Assembly: GCA_018383195.1 (NCBI GenBank)
Contig: JAGZOP010000020.1
Coordinates: 1 to 34,447, forward strand
Direction: 5' to 3'
DNA from: Clostridiaceae bacterium
GTDB lineage: Bacteria; Bacillota; Clostridia; Oscillospirales; Butyricicoccaceae
DNA: 34,447 bases
Made by a program: the position numbers and the translations under genes. Shown here piece by piece: positions 1 to 7,415 of this stretch (within the stretch, counting starts at the first letter, position 1; each line of letters begins with the position of its first letter). The notes beneath the pieces are model-generated. The model saw nothing but the letters and a program-made list of their open reading frames with translations, made no database searches and was not told the origin of the DNA.

Positions 1-256
1 TAAAGAATACAATGCCGTTCAAAGCATGTCAAGAGCCGGAAACCCACTTGACAACGCAGTTATGGAAAGCTTTTGGGGAAGATTCAAAGATACATTGCAT
101 AAGCACTTCCACTATTGGGAGAGCAACGACCTGAGAGCTACTATTGAACAAGCTGTCTATTACTTCAACTACGAACGACCTGTCCGTAAACTAAACGGAA
201 AACCACCAGTCCTCTTTAGAACAGAACTGGTGGCATAGGGTATTTTGTGTCTACTA
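1..256 (+). mobile_element. IS3-family insertion sequence, right (3') part only
   Basis: The window opens inside an IS3-family element. It contains the end of the transposase gene and then a terminal repeat. The reverse complement of the right end reads TAGTAGACACAAAA and matches the left end of the second element at 34284 (TGGTAGACACGAAA) at 12 of 14 positions. This places the outer boundary near 256. The target-site duplication cannot be checked because the other end of this copy lies outside the window. Confidence 0.85.
2..238 (+). CDS. IS3-family transposase OrfB, C-terminal fragment (5' end outside window)
   Basis: The open frame enters from the left edge at base 2 and ends at the TAG before the IS terminal repeat. 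The visible residues carry the end of an rve-type DDE integrase core. The stretch SRAGNPLDNAVMESFWGRFK holds the third catalytic acid (the E of MES). It is followed by the family's typical I-x-YYFNYERP and final P-x-x-FR segments. OrfB normally supplies the catalytic domain of a frameshifted OrfAB transposase. Only about 78 residues are visible, so it cannot be said whether this copy is intact. The ATG at 26 is internal, not a start. Confidence 0.9.
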   Translation, partial: KEYNAVQSMSRAGNPLDNAVMESFWGRFKDTLHKHFHYWESNDLRATIEQAVYYFNYERPVRKLNGKPPVLFRTELVA

Positions 257-350
257 ACTATTGACTACTTCACATAACCGTATATGCGGGCGTTGTTTTG
301 TGCAATGCAGCCGATTGTATATTTCTTTTTACTAAATTTCGGATTTCCCC

Positions 351-379
351 TTTTCATTTTCAGGCAGGGATGCTATACT
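351..379 (+). promoter_or_regulatory. Predicted sigma-A promoter of sepF
   Basis: A TTTTCA -35 at 351-356 is followed after 17 bases by TATACT at 374-379, with the extended -10 TG at 371-372. It lies about 48 bases before the sepF start and outside the upstream IS, so sepF does not depend on IS readthrough. Nothing else was recognised between 257 and 350. Confidence 0.5.
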
Positions 380-426
380 ATTCATAACGGTTTGTCTATA
401 CTCAAAACGGAAAGGAGCTTCATCTG

Positions 427-885
427 ATGGGTTTTGTTGATAGTCTGCGCGATGTGATGCGCACCTTTTCAGGAGAAGATGATTATGATGACGCGCCCGT
501 GAGCGGCGCACGAAATGATATTTATGCGACTGCAAGCACCGCATCCACCGCTCCGGATTATTCCTCGTACTACAATGCACCTGTACAGCCGCAGGAGCCG
601 GTTCAGCGTCCAACCGTTGTCCCCGATGCAGCTGTTTCTACGATTGCCATGCTGCGGGCAACCAAGCTGGAATCGGTTCGCGCCGCTGCCGATCATCTGC
701 TGGAAAACCATGCTGTGATTATCAGTGTAAAGGATATGGATACTGCCCTTGCCAGACGTTGGCTCGACTACCTCGGCGGCACTGCATATACGCTGGATGG
801 GAAAATCAACCGTATTGCCCCCTATACTTATCTTCTGACCCCAAAGGGTGTTCAGTTGGTTTCCGGTTTTGAAAGTGAGCAGTAA
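427..885 (+). CDS. sepF: Cell division protein SepF
   Basis: SepF is a cytoplasmic, membrane-anchored division protein that binds FtsZ and polymerises into rings at the septum. The 152-residue product has the family layout. There is a short amphipathic N-terminus (MGFVDSLRDVMRTF) that would serve as membrane anchor. A low-complexity acidic, Ala/Ser/Pro-rich linker covers about residues 17-65. The compact DUF552 domain follows from about residue 70 (KLESVRAAADHLLENHAVIISVKDM, then RRWLDYLGGTAYTLDGKI). The start is supported by AAAGGAG at about 412. In Firmicutes sepF often sits in a ylm/division cluster; here it stands alone next to an IS and ends in a bidirectional terminator. Confidence 0.93.
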   Translation: MGFVDSLRDVMRTFSGEDDYDDAPVSGARNDIYATASTASTAPDYSSYYNAPVQPQEPVQRPTVVPDAAVSTIAMLRATKLESVRAAADHLLENHAVIISVKDMDTALARRWLDYLGGTAYTLDGKINRIAPYTYLLTPKGVQLVSGFESEQ

Positions 886-927
886 AAAAATCACCATTCA
901 CACAAAAACGTGAATGGTGATTTTTTT
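884..927. terminator. Bidirectional rho-independent terminator between sepF and ispF
   Basis: A perfect stem TCACCATTCAC/GTGAATGGTGA (891-901 with 910-920) has an A-run on the left and seven Ts on the right. It can end transcripts from both convergent genes. Its right edge overlaps the ispF stop codon. Confidence 0.9.
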
Positions 928-1396
928 ATGATTCAATCAGGCAGACTGCATGGGCAGCAATTCCCTCTTTTGCCCCTGTAAAACCTAGATGCTCTTCGGT
1001 TGTCGCTTTGACGTTGACTTGACCGATTTCAATACCAAGCGCGTCTGCAATGTTTTTTCGCATTGCGTCGATATGAGGTGCCATCCGCGGTGCCTGTGCA
1101 ATCACGGTTGCGTCAATATTCCCCGGTTTCCATCCTGCCTTCGCAAGCTTCTCGCCAACCACCCGCAGCAAACACAAACTGTCTGCCCCTGCAAACTGTG
1201 GATCGCTGTCCGGAAACAGATGCCCGATATCCCCCATCGCAGCGGCTCCCAACAACGCGTCCATCACCGCATGCGTCAGCACATCTGCATCGCTATGCCC
1301 CAAAAGTCCGGTTTCATGCGGAATTTCGACGCCGCCGATGATACATTTTCGCCCCTCGACCAGACGGTGCACATCATATCCATGCCCAATTCTCAT
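926..1396 (-). CDS. ispF: 2-C-methyl-D-erythritol 2,4-cyclodiphosphate synthase
   Basis: IspF converts CDP-ME 2-phosphate to MEcPP and CMP in the non-mevalonate (MEP) isoprenoid pathway. The 156-residue length is normal. The N-terminus RIGHGYDVH holds metal ligands D8 and H10. LLGHSDADVLTHAVMDALLG carries H34 and the third metal ligand H42, and the typical MGDIGHLFPDSD follows. The C-terminus has the VNVKATTEEHLGFTGAKEGIAA motif. Its ATG overlaps the TGA of ispD by four bases (ATGA), so the two consecutive pathway enzymes should be translationally coupled. Confidence 0.96.
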   Translation of the reverse strand: MRIGHGYDVHRLVEGRKCIIGGVEIPHETGLLGHSDADVLTHAVMDALLGAAAMGDIGHLFPDSDPQFAGADSLCLLRVVGEKLAKAGWKPGNIDATVIAQAPRMAPHIDAMRKNIADALGIEIGQVNVKATTEEHLGFTGAKEGIAAHAVCLIES

Positions 1397-2109
1397 TCTT
1401 TCGCCTCCCTCAAAAAAGCTTCCGCAACCACCAGATCTTCCGGGGTTGTAACCTTAATGTTTGCATAATCTCCCTGTGTTGCAAACACACGTATTCCGTA
1501 AACTTCTGCCGCAGCGCAATCGTCGGTCGGTGCAATACCACGCGACTGCACCAATTCCAATGCCTGCTGTATCTTTTTCCGTTCAAACACCTGCGGGGTC
1601 TGCGCTGCAGCGAGCGACGCACGTTCTACATCCCCTGCGATCAAACCGCCCTCTATGCGCTTCACGCTGTCTTTCATCGGCACCACTAGGCATGCCGCAC
1701 CATATTCCTCCGCATCCTGAATGACTTGTTCCAAGTCCTTTTGCTGTAACAGCGGTCTTGCCGCATCATGAATCGCGACAAAATCAGCATGTGCAGCGCA
1801 GGCTTTTACCCCACACAGCACCGACTCGGAACGCGAGTCTCCCCCCCGTACAATCTGACTGACTTTGGAAATCCCAAATGCTTCACACAGACGCGCATAG
1901 GAAATGATATCTCCTTCGCGGCACGCAATTACAATTTCATCCACCATTTCACAGCGTTCAAATGCAAGAAGTGTGCGAGCTAGAATCGGAACTCCATCCA
2001 ATTCCATCAGAAGTTTGTTGGTTTCTGCTCCCATTCGGGTCGAAGATCCTGCCGCCGGAAGCACTGCCGATACAAACGGACGCTTCTGCCTATTCTTGTT
2101 CCACCACAT
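1393..2109 (-). CDS. ispD: 2-C-methyl-D-erythritol 4-phosphate cytidylyltransferase
   Basis: IspD joins CTP and MEP to form CDP-ME, the third step of the MEP pathway. The 238-residue protein shows the nucleotidyltransferase signature AVLPAAGSSTRMGAETNK (residues 15-32, with conserved Arg and Lys). It also has VRGGDSRSESVLCG, the metal-binding region VAIHDAARPL, and the C-terminal IKVTTPEDL. The first dozen residues (MWWNKNRQKRPF) are an unusual basic leader before the fold begins. It overlaps ispF by 4 bp. A hairpin ends carD just upstream, so an own promoter or readthrough is needed. Confidence 0.95.
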   Translation of the reverse strand: MWWNKNRQKRPFVSAVLPAAGSSTRMGAETNKLLMELDGVPILARTLLAFERCEMVDEIVIACREGDIISYARLCEAFGISKVSQIVRGGDSRSESVLCGVKACAAHADFVAIHDAARPLLQQKDLEQVIQDAEEYGAACLVVPMKDSVKRIEGGLIAGDVERASLAAAQTPQVFERKKIQQALELVQSRGIAPTDDCAAAEVYGIRVFATQGDYANIKVTTPEDLVVAEAFLREAKE

Positions 2110-2126
2110 ATACGTTCTCCTGACAT

Positions 2127-2172
2127 AAAAACGGCTTTGTCACAGGATTTCCCGACAAAGCCGCGATTTTTT
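2127..2172 (-). terminator. Terminator after carD
   Basis: Stem GGCTTTGTC/GACAAAGCC (2133-2141 with 2154-2162) is followed, on the minus strand, by Ts at 2127-2131. It fills most of the 61-base gap between carD and ispD. A T-run on the other side makes it potentially bidirectional. Confidence 0.75.
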
Positions 2173-2644
2173 AAGATGATGCATGCAAATATTGTTCCAG
2201 CTCTCCCGGCTCACACTGAAGTGCCATGGACAATTCAGAAAATAAAATTTTCCGTGCGGACTGCAATATTTTTTTCTCACCGGCAGACAAACCATGCGCC
2301 TGTTCTCTCTGCCAGAGATTTTTTGCTGCCTGTGCAACCTGCAAAAGATCTCCCGAGCGAACATGCAGCATATTTTCACGATATCGCTTATTCCACACCG
2401 TTTCCTCTTCTACCGGCAGCGTGGGAAGTATAGAAATGATCTCCTGTGCCTGCTCTCTGGAGCAGATTGGACGGATTCCATTTTTTTCGCACGTTTTCAC
2501 AGGCAAATAGATCTTAACGCTGTCTAGCGCCAATTCCAGAACATAATACAGTTCAACATTTCCATCAATTTCTTGCTTGGTCACTTCACGGATAACGCCG
2601 GCACCATGCAGCGGATGAACGATCGAATCTCCAACAGAAAACAT
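2171..2644 (-). CDS. CarD/CdnL-family transcriptional regulator
   Basis: The product (157 residues from this start) has the CarD_CdnL_TRCF layout. The N-terminal RNA-polymerase interaction fold covers about residues 1-60 (MFSVGDSIVHPLHGAGVI, then YYVLELALDSVKIYLPV). The helical C-terminal DNA-binding part has NKRYRENMLHVRSGDLLQVAQAAKNL and GEKKILQSARKILFSELS. Such proteins bind the RNAP beta subunit and stabilise open complexes. The ATG at 2644 is chosen because GGAGGG lies just upstream; the ATGs six and four codons earlier (2662, 2656) lie at or before that site. It follows the SpoIVF-like pair but has its own predicted promoter. Confidence 0.88.
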   Translation of the reverse strand: MFSVGDSIVHPLHGAGVIREVTKQEIDGNVELYYVLELALDSVKIYLPVKTCEKNGIRPICSREQAQEIISILPTLPVEEETVWNKRYRENMLHVRSGDLLQVAQAAKNLWQREQAHGLSAGEKKILQSARKILFSELSMALQCEPGELEQYLHASS

Positions 2645-2679
2645 GCTTCCCTCCATTTCCAATATGCACTTGTGTACAT

Positions 2680-3243
2680 CTATATTCTAAACCTTTTGCA
2701 TGGATTTTGCAAGTTTTTTTGTAAATATCCGATCAATATCGTCGTAAAAATAAGCAAACTGCATCCTCCGCCCTGTAAAAAAATCACCCCAGAAAGCAGT
2801 CCGAGCAGGATGCAGCAGCCTGCTTCTACCACAAGCTGTATCGTCCTCCCTCGCAGCAGCGCAGTTATCATTTGTCCTCCATCCAGCGGACGCACCGGCA
2901 TCAAGTTGAGCATGCTCAGCAGCAGATTTGCCCCCGCAAACCGATAGTATCCAAGCGCCGCCGCTCCCCACGCTGCAAGTAATCCGAAGGCGGGTCCGGC
3001 AGCCGCGATGCAGACATCTTTGAGCATGCTTATTCGGGGCAGTCGGTATCGTATCACACCGCCAGCCGCCGTTAGGCGAAGCTGTATGAATGTTCCTCCG
3101 CAAAAAAGTACTGCCAGCGCATGTCCCATCTCATGCAGTGCTGCTGCGAGAAAAAACAGCGGCGCAAGCCCGCTTTCATCCAGAAATCCGACCAGTGCCG
3201 CCATTAAAATAAAGGAATCTCCAACTTGAATTCGTTCTTTCAT
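2680..3243 (-). CDS. Site-2-type intramembrane metalloprotease, SpoIVFB-like (M50)
   Basis: The 187-residue hydrophobic protein carries the M50 zinc motif HEMGH (H37, E38, H41) in its second membrane segment and the distal ligand motif NLMPVRPLDGGQ (D121). SpoIVFB proteases sit in the forespore outer membrane and cut pro-sigma-K during sporulation. The B. subtilis enzyme has a C-terminal CBS domain. This one stops shortly after its last membrane helices and lacks it. The ATG at 3243 overlaps the stop of the upstream M23/SpoIVFA-like gene (ATGA), indicating coupling. A longer reading from 3288 would only add residues antisense to nothing and out of frame with the upstream gene, without a ribosome site. 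Confidence 0.85.
   Translation of the reverse strand: MKERIQVGDSFILMAALVGFLDESGLAPLFFLAAALHEMGHALAVLFCGGTFIQLRLTAAGGVIRYRLPRISMLKDVCIAAAGPAFGLLAAWGAAALGYYRFAGANLLLSMLNLMPVRPLDGGQMITALLRGRTIQLVVEAGCCILLGLLSGVIFLQGGGCSLLIFTTILIGYLQKNLQNPCKRFRI
2684..2712 (-). promoter_or_regulatory. Predicted sigma-A promoter of carD
   Basis: On the minus strand TTGCAA (2707-2712) and TAGAAT (2684-2689) are separated by exactly 17 bases. The promoter overlaps the last codons of the spoIVFB-like gene, so carD can be expressed separately from the sporulation pair. Confidence 0.55.
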
Positions 3244-4004
3244 GTCCTGATATAATGCGAAGGGTTGAGTGCCTTGCCATCTCTCCATATCTCAAAATGC
3301 AAATGGTTTCCGGTCGCATTGCCGGTTGCTCCCACAGCGGCAATCTGCCGCCCTGCCGAAACCGTTTCCCCCTCCTTTACATCGATTCTGCTGCAGTGCG
3401 CATAAAGTGTCGAGAATCCCTCCGTATGATCGAGCACCGCATAATTTCCATAGCTGCTTTTGCCGATTTCACGCACCGTTGCATCCGCAAAGGCATAAAT
3501 CGGAGTTCCCTCTTCCGCTGCGAGATCCAACCCAAAATGAAAGCTTTCCTTGCCGCTGATTGGATGCGTGCGTGCACCAAATTTAGAGGAGAGCACGCCT
3601 TCGACTGGCGTTTCTGTTTTGAATTTTAGAAGATAGGCGGTTTCATCTGCTTCTTTCGGGAAATTGGATGTCTCTCGGGTTTTCAGCTCATCCTCTCCAT
3701 ATCCGGATTCTGCATAGACCTGTACCGATGTTTCCTCCTGTTCCGGAAAGCTGCCGCGTACCCCCTGCTCCAATCCTGCAAAAACAGCTTGCAGCCCGCC
3801 ATCCTCCAACGTGCGGCCGGCAGCCTGCAAGAGTTCCTCCGCAGGGATTCCCCCATGAAGCAGATTTACCGTCTGCACCCGAATACTTTCTGCCCATGGA
3901 ATCCCGGACACTTTGAGTATAACCGCTCCTAAAAACGCTGCTGATGCAAATAAAAGCCGAATATCTCCGCGTGTAATCCGTTTACTCTGCTGCCTGTCTC
4001 TCAT
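3240..4004 (-). CDS. SpoIVFA-like protein: single-pass membrane protein with M23 (LytM) domain
   Basis: The 254-residue protein has a basic N-terminus, one membrane segment (about residues 17-34), a variable stalk to about 125 and a C-terminal LytM/M23 domain (about 133-250). The M23 zinc and catalytic residues are all visible: H156 and D160 in HFGLD, H203 in LYAH, and H236 in HLHFE. Directly upstream of and coupled to an M50 protease, this is the arrangement of SpoIVFA-SpoIVFB, where SpoIVFA anchors and restrains SpoIVFB. A general cell-wall peptidase is the alternative. The start has a good AGGAGG about 8 bases upstream. Confidence 0.82.
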   Translation of the reverse strand: MRDRQQSKRITRGDIRLLFASAAFLGAVILKVSGIPWAESIRVQTVNLLHGGIPAEELLQAAGRTLEDGGLQAVFAGLEQGVRGSFPEQEETSVQVYAESGYGEDELKTRETSNFPKEADETAYLLKFKTETPVEGVLSSKFGARTHPISGKESFHFGLDLAAEEGTPIYAFADATVREIGKSSYGNYAVLDHTEGFSTLYAHCSRIDVKEGETVSAGRQIAAVGATGNATGNHLHFEIWRDGKALNPSHYIRT

Positions 4005-4077
4005 ATTCTCTGCCTCCTGTTACGTTACTCTATGCAATGTCCGAAGAATAAATGAAACGTATCATGCAGACAAAGGT

Positions 4078-4106
4078 TAGATTTATTCTTCATCTTATGC
4101 TATAAT
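4078..4106 (+). promoter_or_regulatory. Predicted promoter of the 4153 orphan gene
   Basis: A perfect TATAAT at 4101-4106 has an extended -10 (TGC before it) and a poor -35 (TAGATT, 17-base spacing). It lies in the 148-base divergent gap upstream of the spoIVFA-like gene, in AT-rich sequence. Confidence 0.5.
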
Positions 4107-4152
4107 CGTCTCAGCTGGAGCAAACGGCAAATAAGCTTACGGGGATGTCCAT

Positions 4153-4734
4153 ATGAATATGCTTTATGAGAGATATATGTCTCTGAATATAGACGGCAGT
4201 TGGATTGGTTTCGAAACAGGAGATGAAACCCCATATTTCTGCACTCCCCTTGGGGCAGAAATCCTTGGTTGGGACAATGGGATACACTATTGCTTCATTG
4301 AGGGTTTTGGAGAGATGGTATTCTGCGTAAATCCAGAAACCTGCTGTGACCATTTTGTTTATCCGATTGCATCTAATTTCTGCGATTTTTTGAGACTGAT
4401 ACTCGCCACCGGCAATACAAATACCTTGCAACAGATTATTGGATGGGATAAAAAGACCTTTGAAGAATTTGTAAATCATCCAGAAGAGCAGCAAAATAAA
4501 GCCCGACCTGAAGTAACCTCTATTTTGAATACCATTCGTAAAGAACTCAATATCGTTCCAATAGATCCCCCATTTGAGTATGTTAAAAATTTGCAAGCTA
4601 TGTTCCCTTATGAACAAATTGCATTTCCCAATACATATTATGACACGTTGGGGATAGAACGCCCCGATGGAACAGAACCAGAAGAAAACAGCTTTGAATT
4701 TGAACCTGTCGAAATTAAAATTTATAAAGATTGA
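4153..4734 (+). CDS. Protein of unknown function, AT-rich orphan gene
   Basis: I do not recognise the family with confidence. The 193-residue protein has no signal peptide or membrane segment. It begins LYERYMSLNIDGSWIGFETGDETPYFCTPLGAEILGW. Its rhythm (aromatic-rich beta start, then CFIEGFGEMVFCVNPETCCDHFVYPIASNFCDFLRLILA) recalls small cytoplasmic proteins often found near toxin or immunity genes, but no toxin is adjacent. It is acidic, with a Glu-rich tail. The gene is visibly more AT-rich than its neighbours, has its own promoter and strong terminators, and sits alone between two minus-strand genes. Together these suggest later acquisition. The ribosome site (GGGGATG) is weak. Confidence 0.75.
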   Translation: MNMLYERYMSLNIDGSWIGFETGDETPYFCTPLGAEILGWDNGIHYCFIEGFGEMVFCVNPETCCDHFVYPIASNFCDFLRLILATGNTNTLQQIIGWDKKTFEEFVNHPEEQQNKARPEVTSILNTIRKELNIVPIDPPFEYVKNLQAMFPYEQIAFPNTYYDTLGIERPDGTEPEENSFEFEPVEIKIYKD

Positions 4735-4792
4735 TTTCCGTTTATTTTAAGCGGAAATCAAAAAACTCCGCATGCATACATGCGGAGTTTTT
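4733..4792. terminator. Double hairpin terminator, bidirectional
   Basis: First stem GATTTCCG/CGGAAATC (4733-4740 with 4752-4759) starts on the stop codon. The second, ACTCCGCATG/CATGCGGAGT (4765-4774 with 4779-4788), is flanked by an A-run and a T-run and can serve both the orphan gene and the convergent MATE gene. Confidence 0.88.
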
Positions 4793-4818
4793 CTATGTAA
4801 TTTCAAAATACAGGGGCT

Positions 4819-6195
4819 CTATGATGCGCTTGGCTGCTCCATCTCCCGCAAAATTGTGCGGAATCGAATTTGGAATACCACAGTGGTTGTCAGTGCCGCA
4901 AGCACATCTGCAACCGGCTCTGCCAAAAAAACTGCAAACAGCTTATCCGCAAAGAAATGCGGCAGCAGCAAAATCAACGGAATCAGCAGGACAATCTTGC
5001 GCAGCAACGCGAGAAACAGCGAAATCTTCGCCTCTCCAAGCGCGATAAAGCACTGTTGGAACGAATTCTGTGCGCCCAGAACAAATACTGCTGCAAAATA
5101 GATACGCATTGCCCATACGGTAATCTCAAGCAATTTCTGGTCCGAACCAAACAGACTTGCGAGTACCTCAGGAATCGACATGGTTGCAATCCAAAACAGC
5201 GCCGAATAGCACAGCGAAGAAATTGCGGTAAGCCGCACAACCTGCCGCATGCGTCCGGTTTGGCGTGCACCATAGTTATAACCCAAAATCGGCTGGCAGC
5301 CCTGTCCAATTCCCAAAAGCGGCAGATTGATAATCTGCATCAAACTGGTCAGGATGGTCATGGCGCCGACCGCAGCCTTCCCGCCATATTCCAAAAGCGA
5401 AACATTGAATGTGATGGAAAGCAGACTTTCTGTGCTTTGCATCACAAACGGCGACAAGCCTAGTGCCACGCAGGGCATCAGCACAGACTTTTGAATCCTA
5501 AAATTTTTGCGGCGCAGGCGCAGCGCTGTCTTTTCACTGTTCAAAAAGCGCAGCACCCACATTGCAGAAACCATCTGCGACAGTACCGTTGCAATCGCTG
5601 CACCACGCACACCAAGATGGAATCCAAAAATCAAAATAGGGTCTAGGATGATGTTAATAATCGCGCCGATGCAGACGGTTGCCATCGCAACGCCCGCCTT
5701 GCCCTGTGCAGTAATAAATCCATTCATGCCAAGCGCAATCTGCACAAAAATTGTACCGAGCACATAAATCCGCAAATAATCAGTCGCATAGACGATCGTA
5801 TCCTGATCTGCACCAAATTGCAAAAGCAGAGGGCGCTGAAAAATCAAGAAAAACGCCGTCAAAAGAGCAGAAATTGCGATCAGCGCAGCAAAACAGTTTC
5901 CAAGGATGTTCTCTGCCTGCTCCTGTTTCTTTTCTCCCAACGCGATTGATGCACGCGGTGCGCCACCCATACCGACCAGTGCACTGAATGCAGAAATCAA
6001 CAAAATTACAGGAAACGTAACGCCCACGCCGGTCAGCGCATCCGCTCCAACATCCGGAATATGACCGATAAAAATGCGGTCTACAATGTTATAAAGCATG
6101 TTTACCAGCTGGGCACAAATCGCGGGCAAGGCAAGCCGCAGCAGCAGCCGGCCAACCGGTTCTGTCCCCAGTTCAGAATTGGAATTGGATTGCAT
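4819..6195 (-). CDS. MATE-family multidrug/cation antiporter
   Basis: A 458-residue integral membrane protein with about twelve hydrophobic segments and the two-fold MATE repeat. The first half starts TEPVGRLLLRLALPAICAQLVNMLYNIVDRIFIGH. The second has LSPFVMQSTESLLSITFNVSLLEYGG, then GQGCQPILGYNYGARQ. MATE proteins export drugs, metabolites or cationic compounds using H+ or Na+ gradients. This sequence resembles the MepA/NorM-like group of Firmicutes, but the substrate cannot be told. The ATG at 6195 has AAAGGA upstream. An open extension to 6297 runs through the upstream terminator and is not coding. Confidence 0.92.
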   Translation of the reverse strand: MQSNSNSELGTEPVGRLLLRLALPAICAQLVNMLYNIVDRIFIGHIPDVGADALTGVGVTFPVILLISAFSALVGMGGAPRASIALGEKKQEQAENILGNCFAALIAISALLTAFFLIFQRPLLLQFGADQDTIVYATDYLRIYVLGTIFVQIALGMNGFITAQGKAGVAMATVCIGAIINIILDPILIFGFHLGVRGAAIATVLSQMVSAMWVLRFLNSEKTALRLRRKNFRIQKSVLMPCVALGLSPFVMQSTESLLSITFNVSLLEYGGKAAVGAMTILTSLMQIINLPLLGIGQGCQPILGYNYGARQTGRMRQVVRLTAISSLCYSALFWIATMSIPEVLASLFGSDQKLLEITVWAMRIYFAAVFVLGAQNSFQQCFIALGEAKISLFLALLRKIVLLIPLILLLPHFFADKLFAVFLAEPVADVLAALTTTVVFQIRFRTILREMEQPSAS

Positions 6196-6235
6196 ATGGT
6201 ATCGAAATCCTTTCTTTCTCCCAAAAAACTCAATC

Positions 6236-6266
6236 AAAAAAGCTGGGCGGGATTCCCCCCGCCCAG
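6236..6266 (-). terminator. Terminator after uridine phosphorylase gene
   Basis: GC-rich stem CTGGGCGGG/CCCGCCCAG (6243-6251 with 6258-6266) is followed on the minus strand by CTTTTTT. Confidence 0.85.
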
Positions 6267-6277
6267 GCGTTTCAAAA

Positions 6278-7036
6278 TCAAACCTTGTCGCGTGCAATCA
6301 GCAGCCGCAGCGCTTCAACGGCTGTCACTACGCCGCGTGCCGCCGCATCCGGTGCAATGGTATCCGCCGCATCATTATCCGCATTCCAGAGCACATTCAG
6401 CACTGCGCCGCAGCGCACGCCAAGTGTTGCGCCTACTACAAAAAGCGCCGCAGTTTCCATTTCGCTCGTCAGTGCACCGCCAGCTTTCCACGCCTTCCAC
6501 TTGGTCAGCAATTCATCGGCAACCGCCTGCTGATGCGGGCGCAGTTCGCCATAAAAGCTGTCCTTCGATTGAATCACACCGGTGTGGTAGCGATATCCCT
6601 GCTTTTCCGCAGCATCCCGCAGTGCCAATGTCACATCAAAGTTTGCGGCAGCCGGGAATTCAATCGGCAGATATTCACGGCTTGTGCCCTCCTGCCGGAT
6701 TGCAGCAGTTGCAATGCAGATGTCCCCTGCCAGTACATTGTCCTGCATTCCGCCCGAAGTGCCGACCCGAATAAAGGTATCTGCACCGCACTCAACCAGC
6801 TCTTCGAGCGCAATGGCTGCAGACGGGCCGCCAATACCAGTCGAACATACGCCGACCTGCACGCCGTCCAATTCTCCGGTATAGAGTGTATACTCCCGGT
6901 TGGAGGCCAATTTCCGCGGATGGTCAAAATATGCAGCAATTTTCTCACACCGTCCGGGATCACCCGGCAGAATAACATACCGCCCGATTTCTCCCTTTGT
7001 GATCTGAATATGCATCTGTTTGCCATCGATCAGCAT
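6278..7036 (-). CDS. udp: Uridine phosphorylase
   Basis: The 252-residue enzyme belongs to the nucleoside phosphorylase (PNP_UDP) family. It would cleave uridine with phosphate to uracil and ribose-1-phosphate in pyrimidine salvage. Visible are the phosphate-binding VILPGDPGRCEKIA, the STGIGGPSAAIALEEL segment, IRVGTSGGMQ, and the uridine-type specificity loop QSKDSFYGELRPHQQ (Gln and Arg contact uracil). TSEMETAALFVVG contains the ribose-binding MET-Glu. Start is set by AAAGGAGG nine bases upstream, lying inside the preceding DUF951 gene, which it overlaps by 7 bp. Confidence 0.9.
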   Translation of the reverse strand: MLIDGKQMHIQITKGEIGRYVILPGDPGRCEKIAAYFDHPRKLASNREYTLYTGELDGVQVGVCSTGIGGPSAAIALEELVECGADTFIRVGTSGGMQDNVLAGDICIATAAIRQEGTSREYLPIEFPAAANFDVTLALRDAAEKQGYRYHTGVIQSKDSFYGELRPHQQAVADELLTKWKAWKAGGALTSEMETAALFVVGATLGVRCGAVLNVLWNADNDAADTIAPDAAARGVVTAVEALRLLIARDKV

Positions 7037-7221
7037 GTTGCATCCTCCCTTTCAATGGAACGAATATTTTTTTCTGCCTTGCTGCGCGGAATCATCACTT
7101 CATGCCCGCAGCCGCAGCAGCGCAGACGAAAATCCATGCCAACGCGCAGGACAAGCCACTGCTTGCTGCCGCACGGATGTGCCTTTTTCATCGTCAGCGT
7201 ATCGCCGAGACGAATGTCCAT
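7030..7221 (-). CDS. DUF951 family small protein
   Basis: A 63-residue protein of the DUF951 type, found throughout Firmicutes and of unknown role. It begins MDIRLGDTLTMKKAHPCGSK and has the conserved CCGCGHEVMIPRSK (Cys35, Cys36, Cys38). With C17 of HPCG this could form a small zinc or nucleic-acid-binding knuckle; that is inference. The start at 7221 has AAAGGAGGAGG directly upstream. It overlaps the udp start by 7 bp, so the two form one transcript. Confidence 0.85.
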   Translation of the reverse strand: MDIRLGDTLTMKKAHPCGSKQWLVLRVGMDFRLRCCGCGHEVMIPRSKAEKNIRSIEREDATC

Positions 7222-7415
7222 CGTCCTCCTCCTTTCGCGATCCCTGCCGCCATTTTCTATTTCTTTTAGTATATCATAGATTGCCCGTATTTTGGTGAAC
7301 ATGAGATGAACATTTCTGCCCAAACATCGGTCAAATTTTATCCTTATGTGCATATAGTATAGCATCGTGAAAAAAACGCGGTCATCCAATCCGACCGTGC
7401 AAAGGAGGTCTGTGC

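Noticed and set aside
6098..7279. A 393-codon plus-strand frame opposite the uridine phosphorylase gene
   Set aside because: It is an antisense shadow over the udp and DUF951 genes and their terminator, with no recognisable domain.
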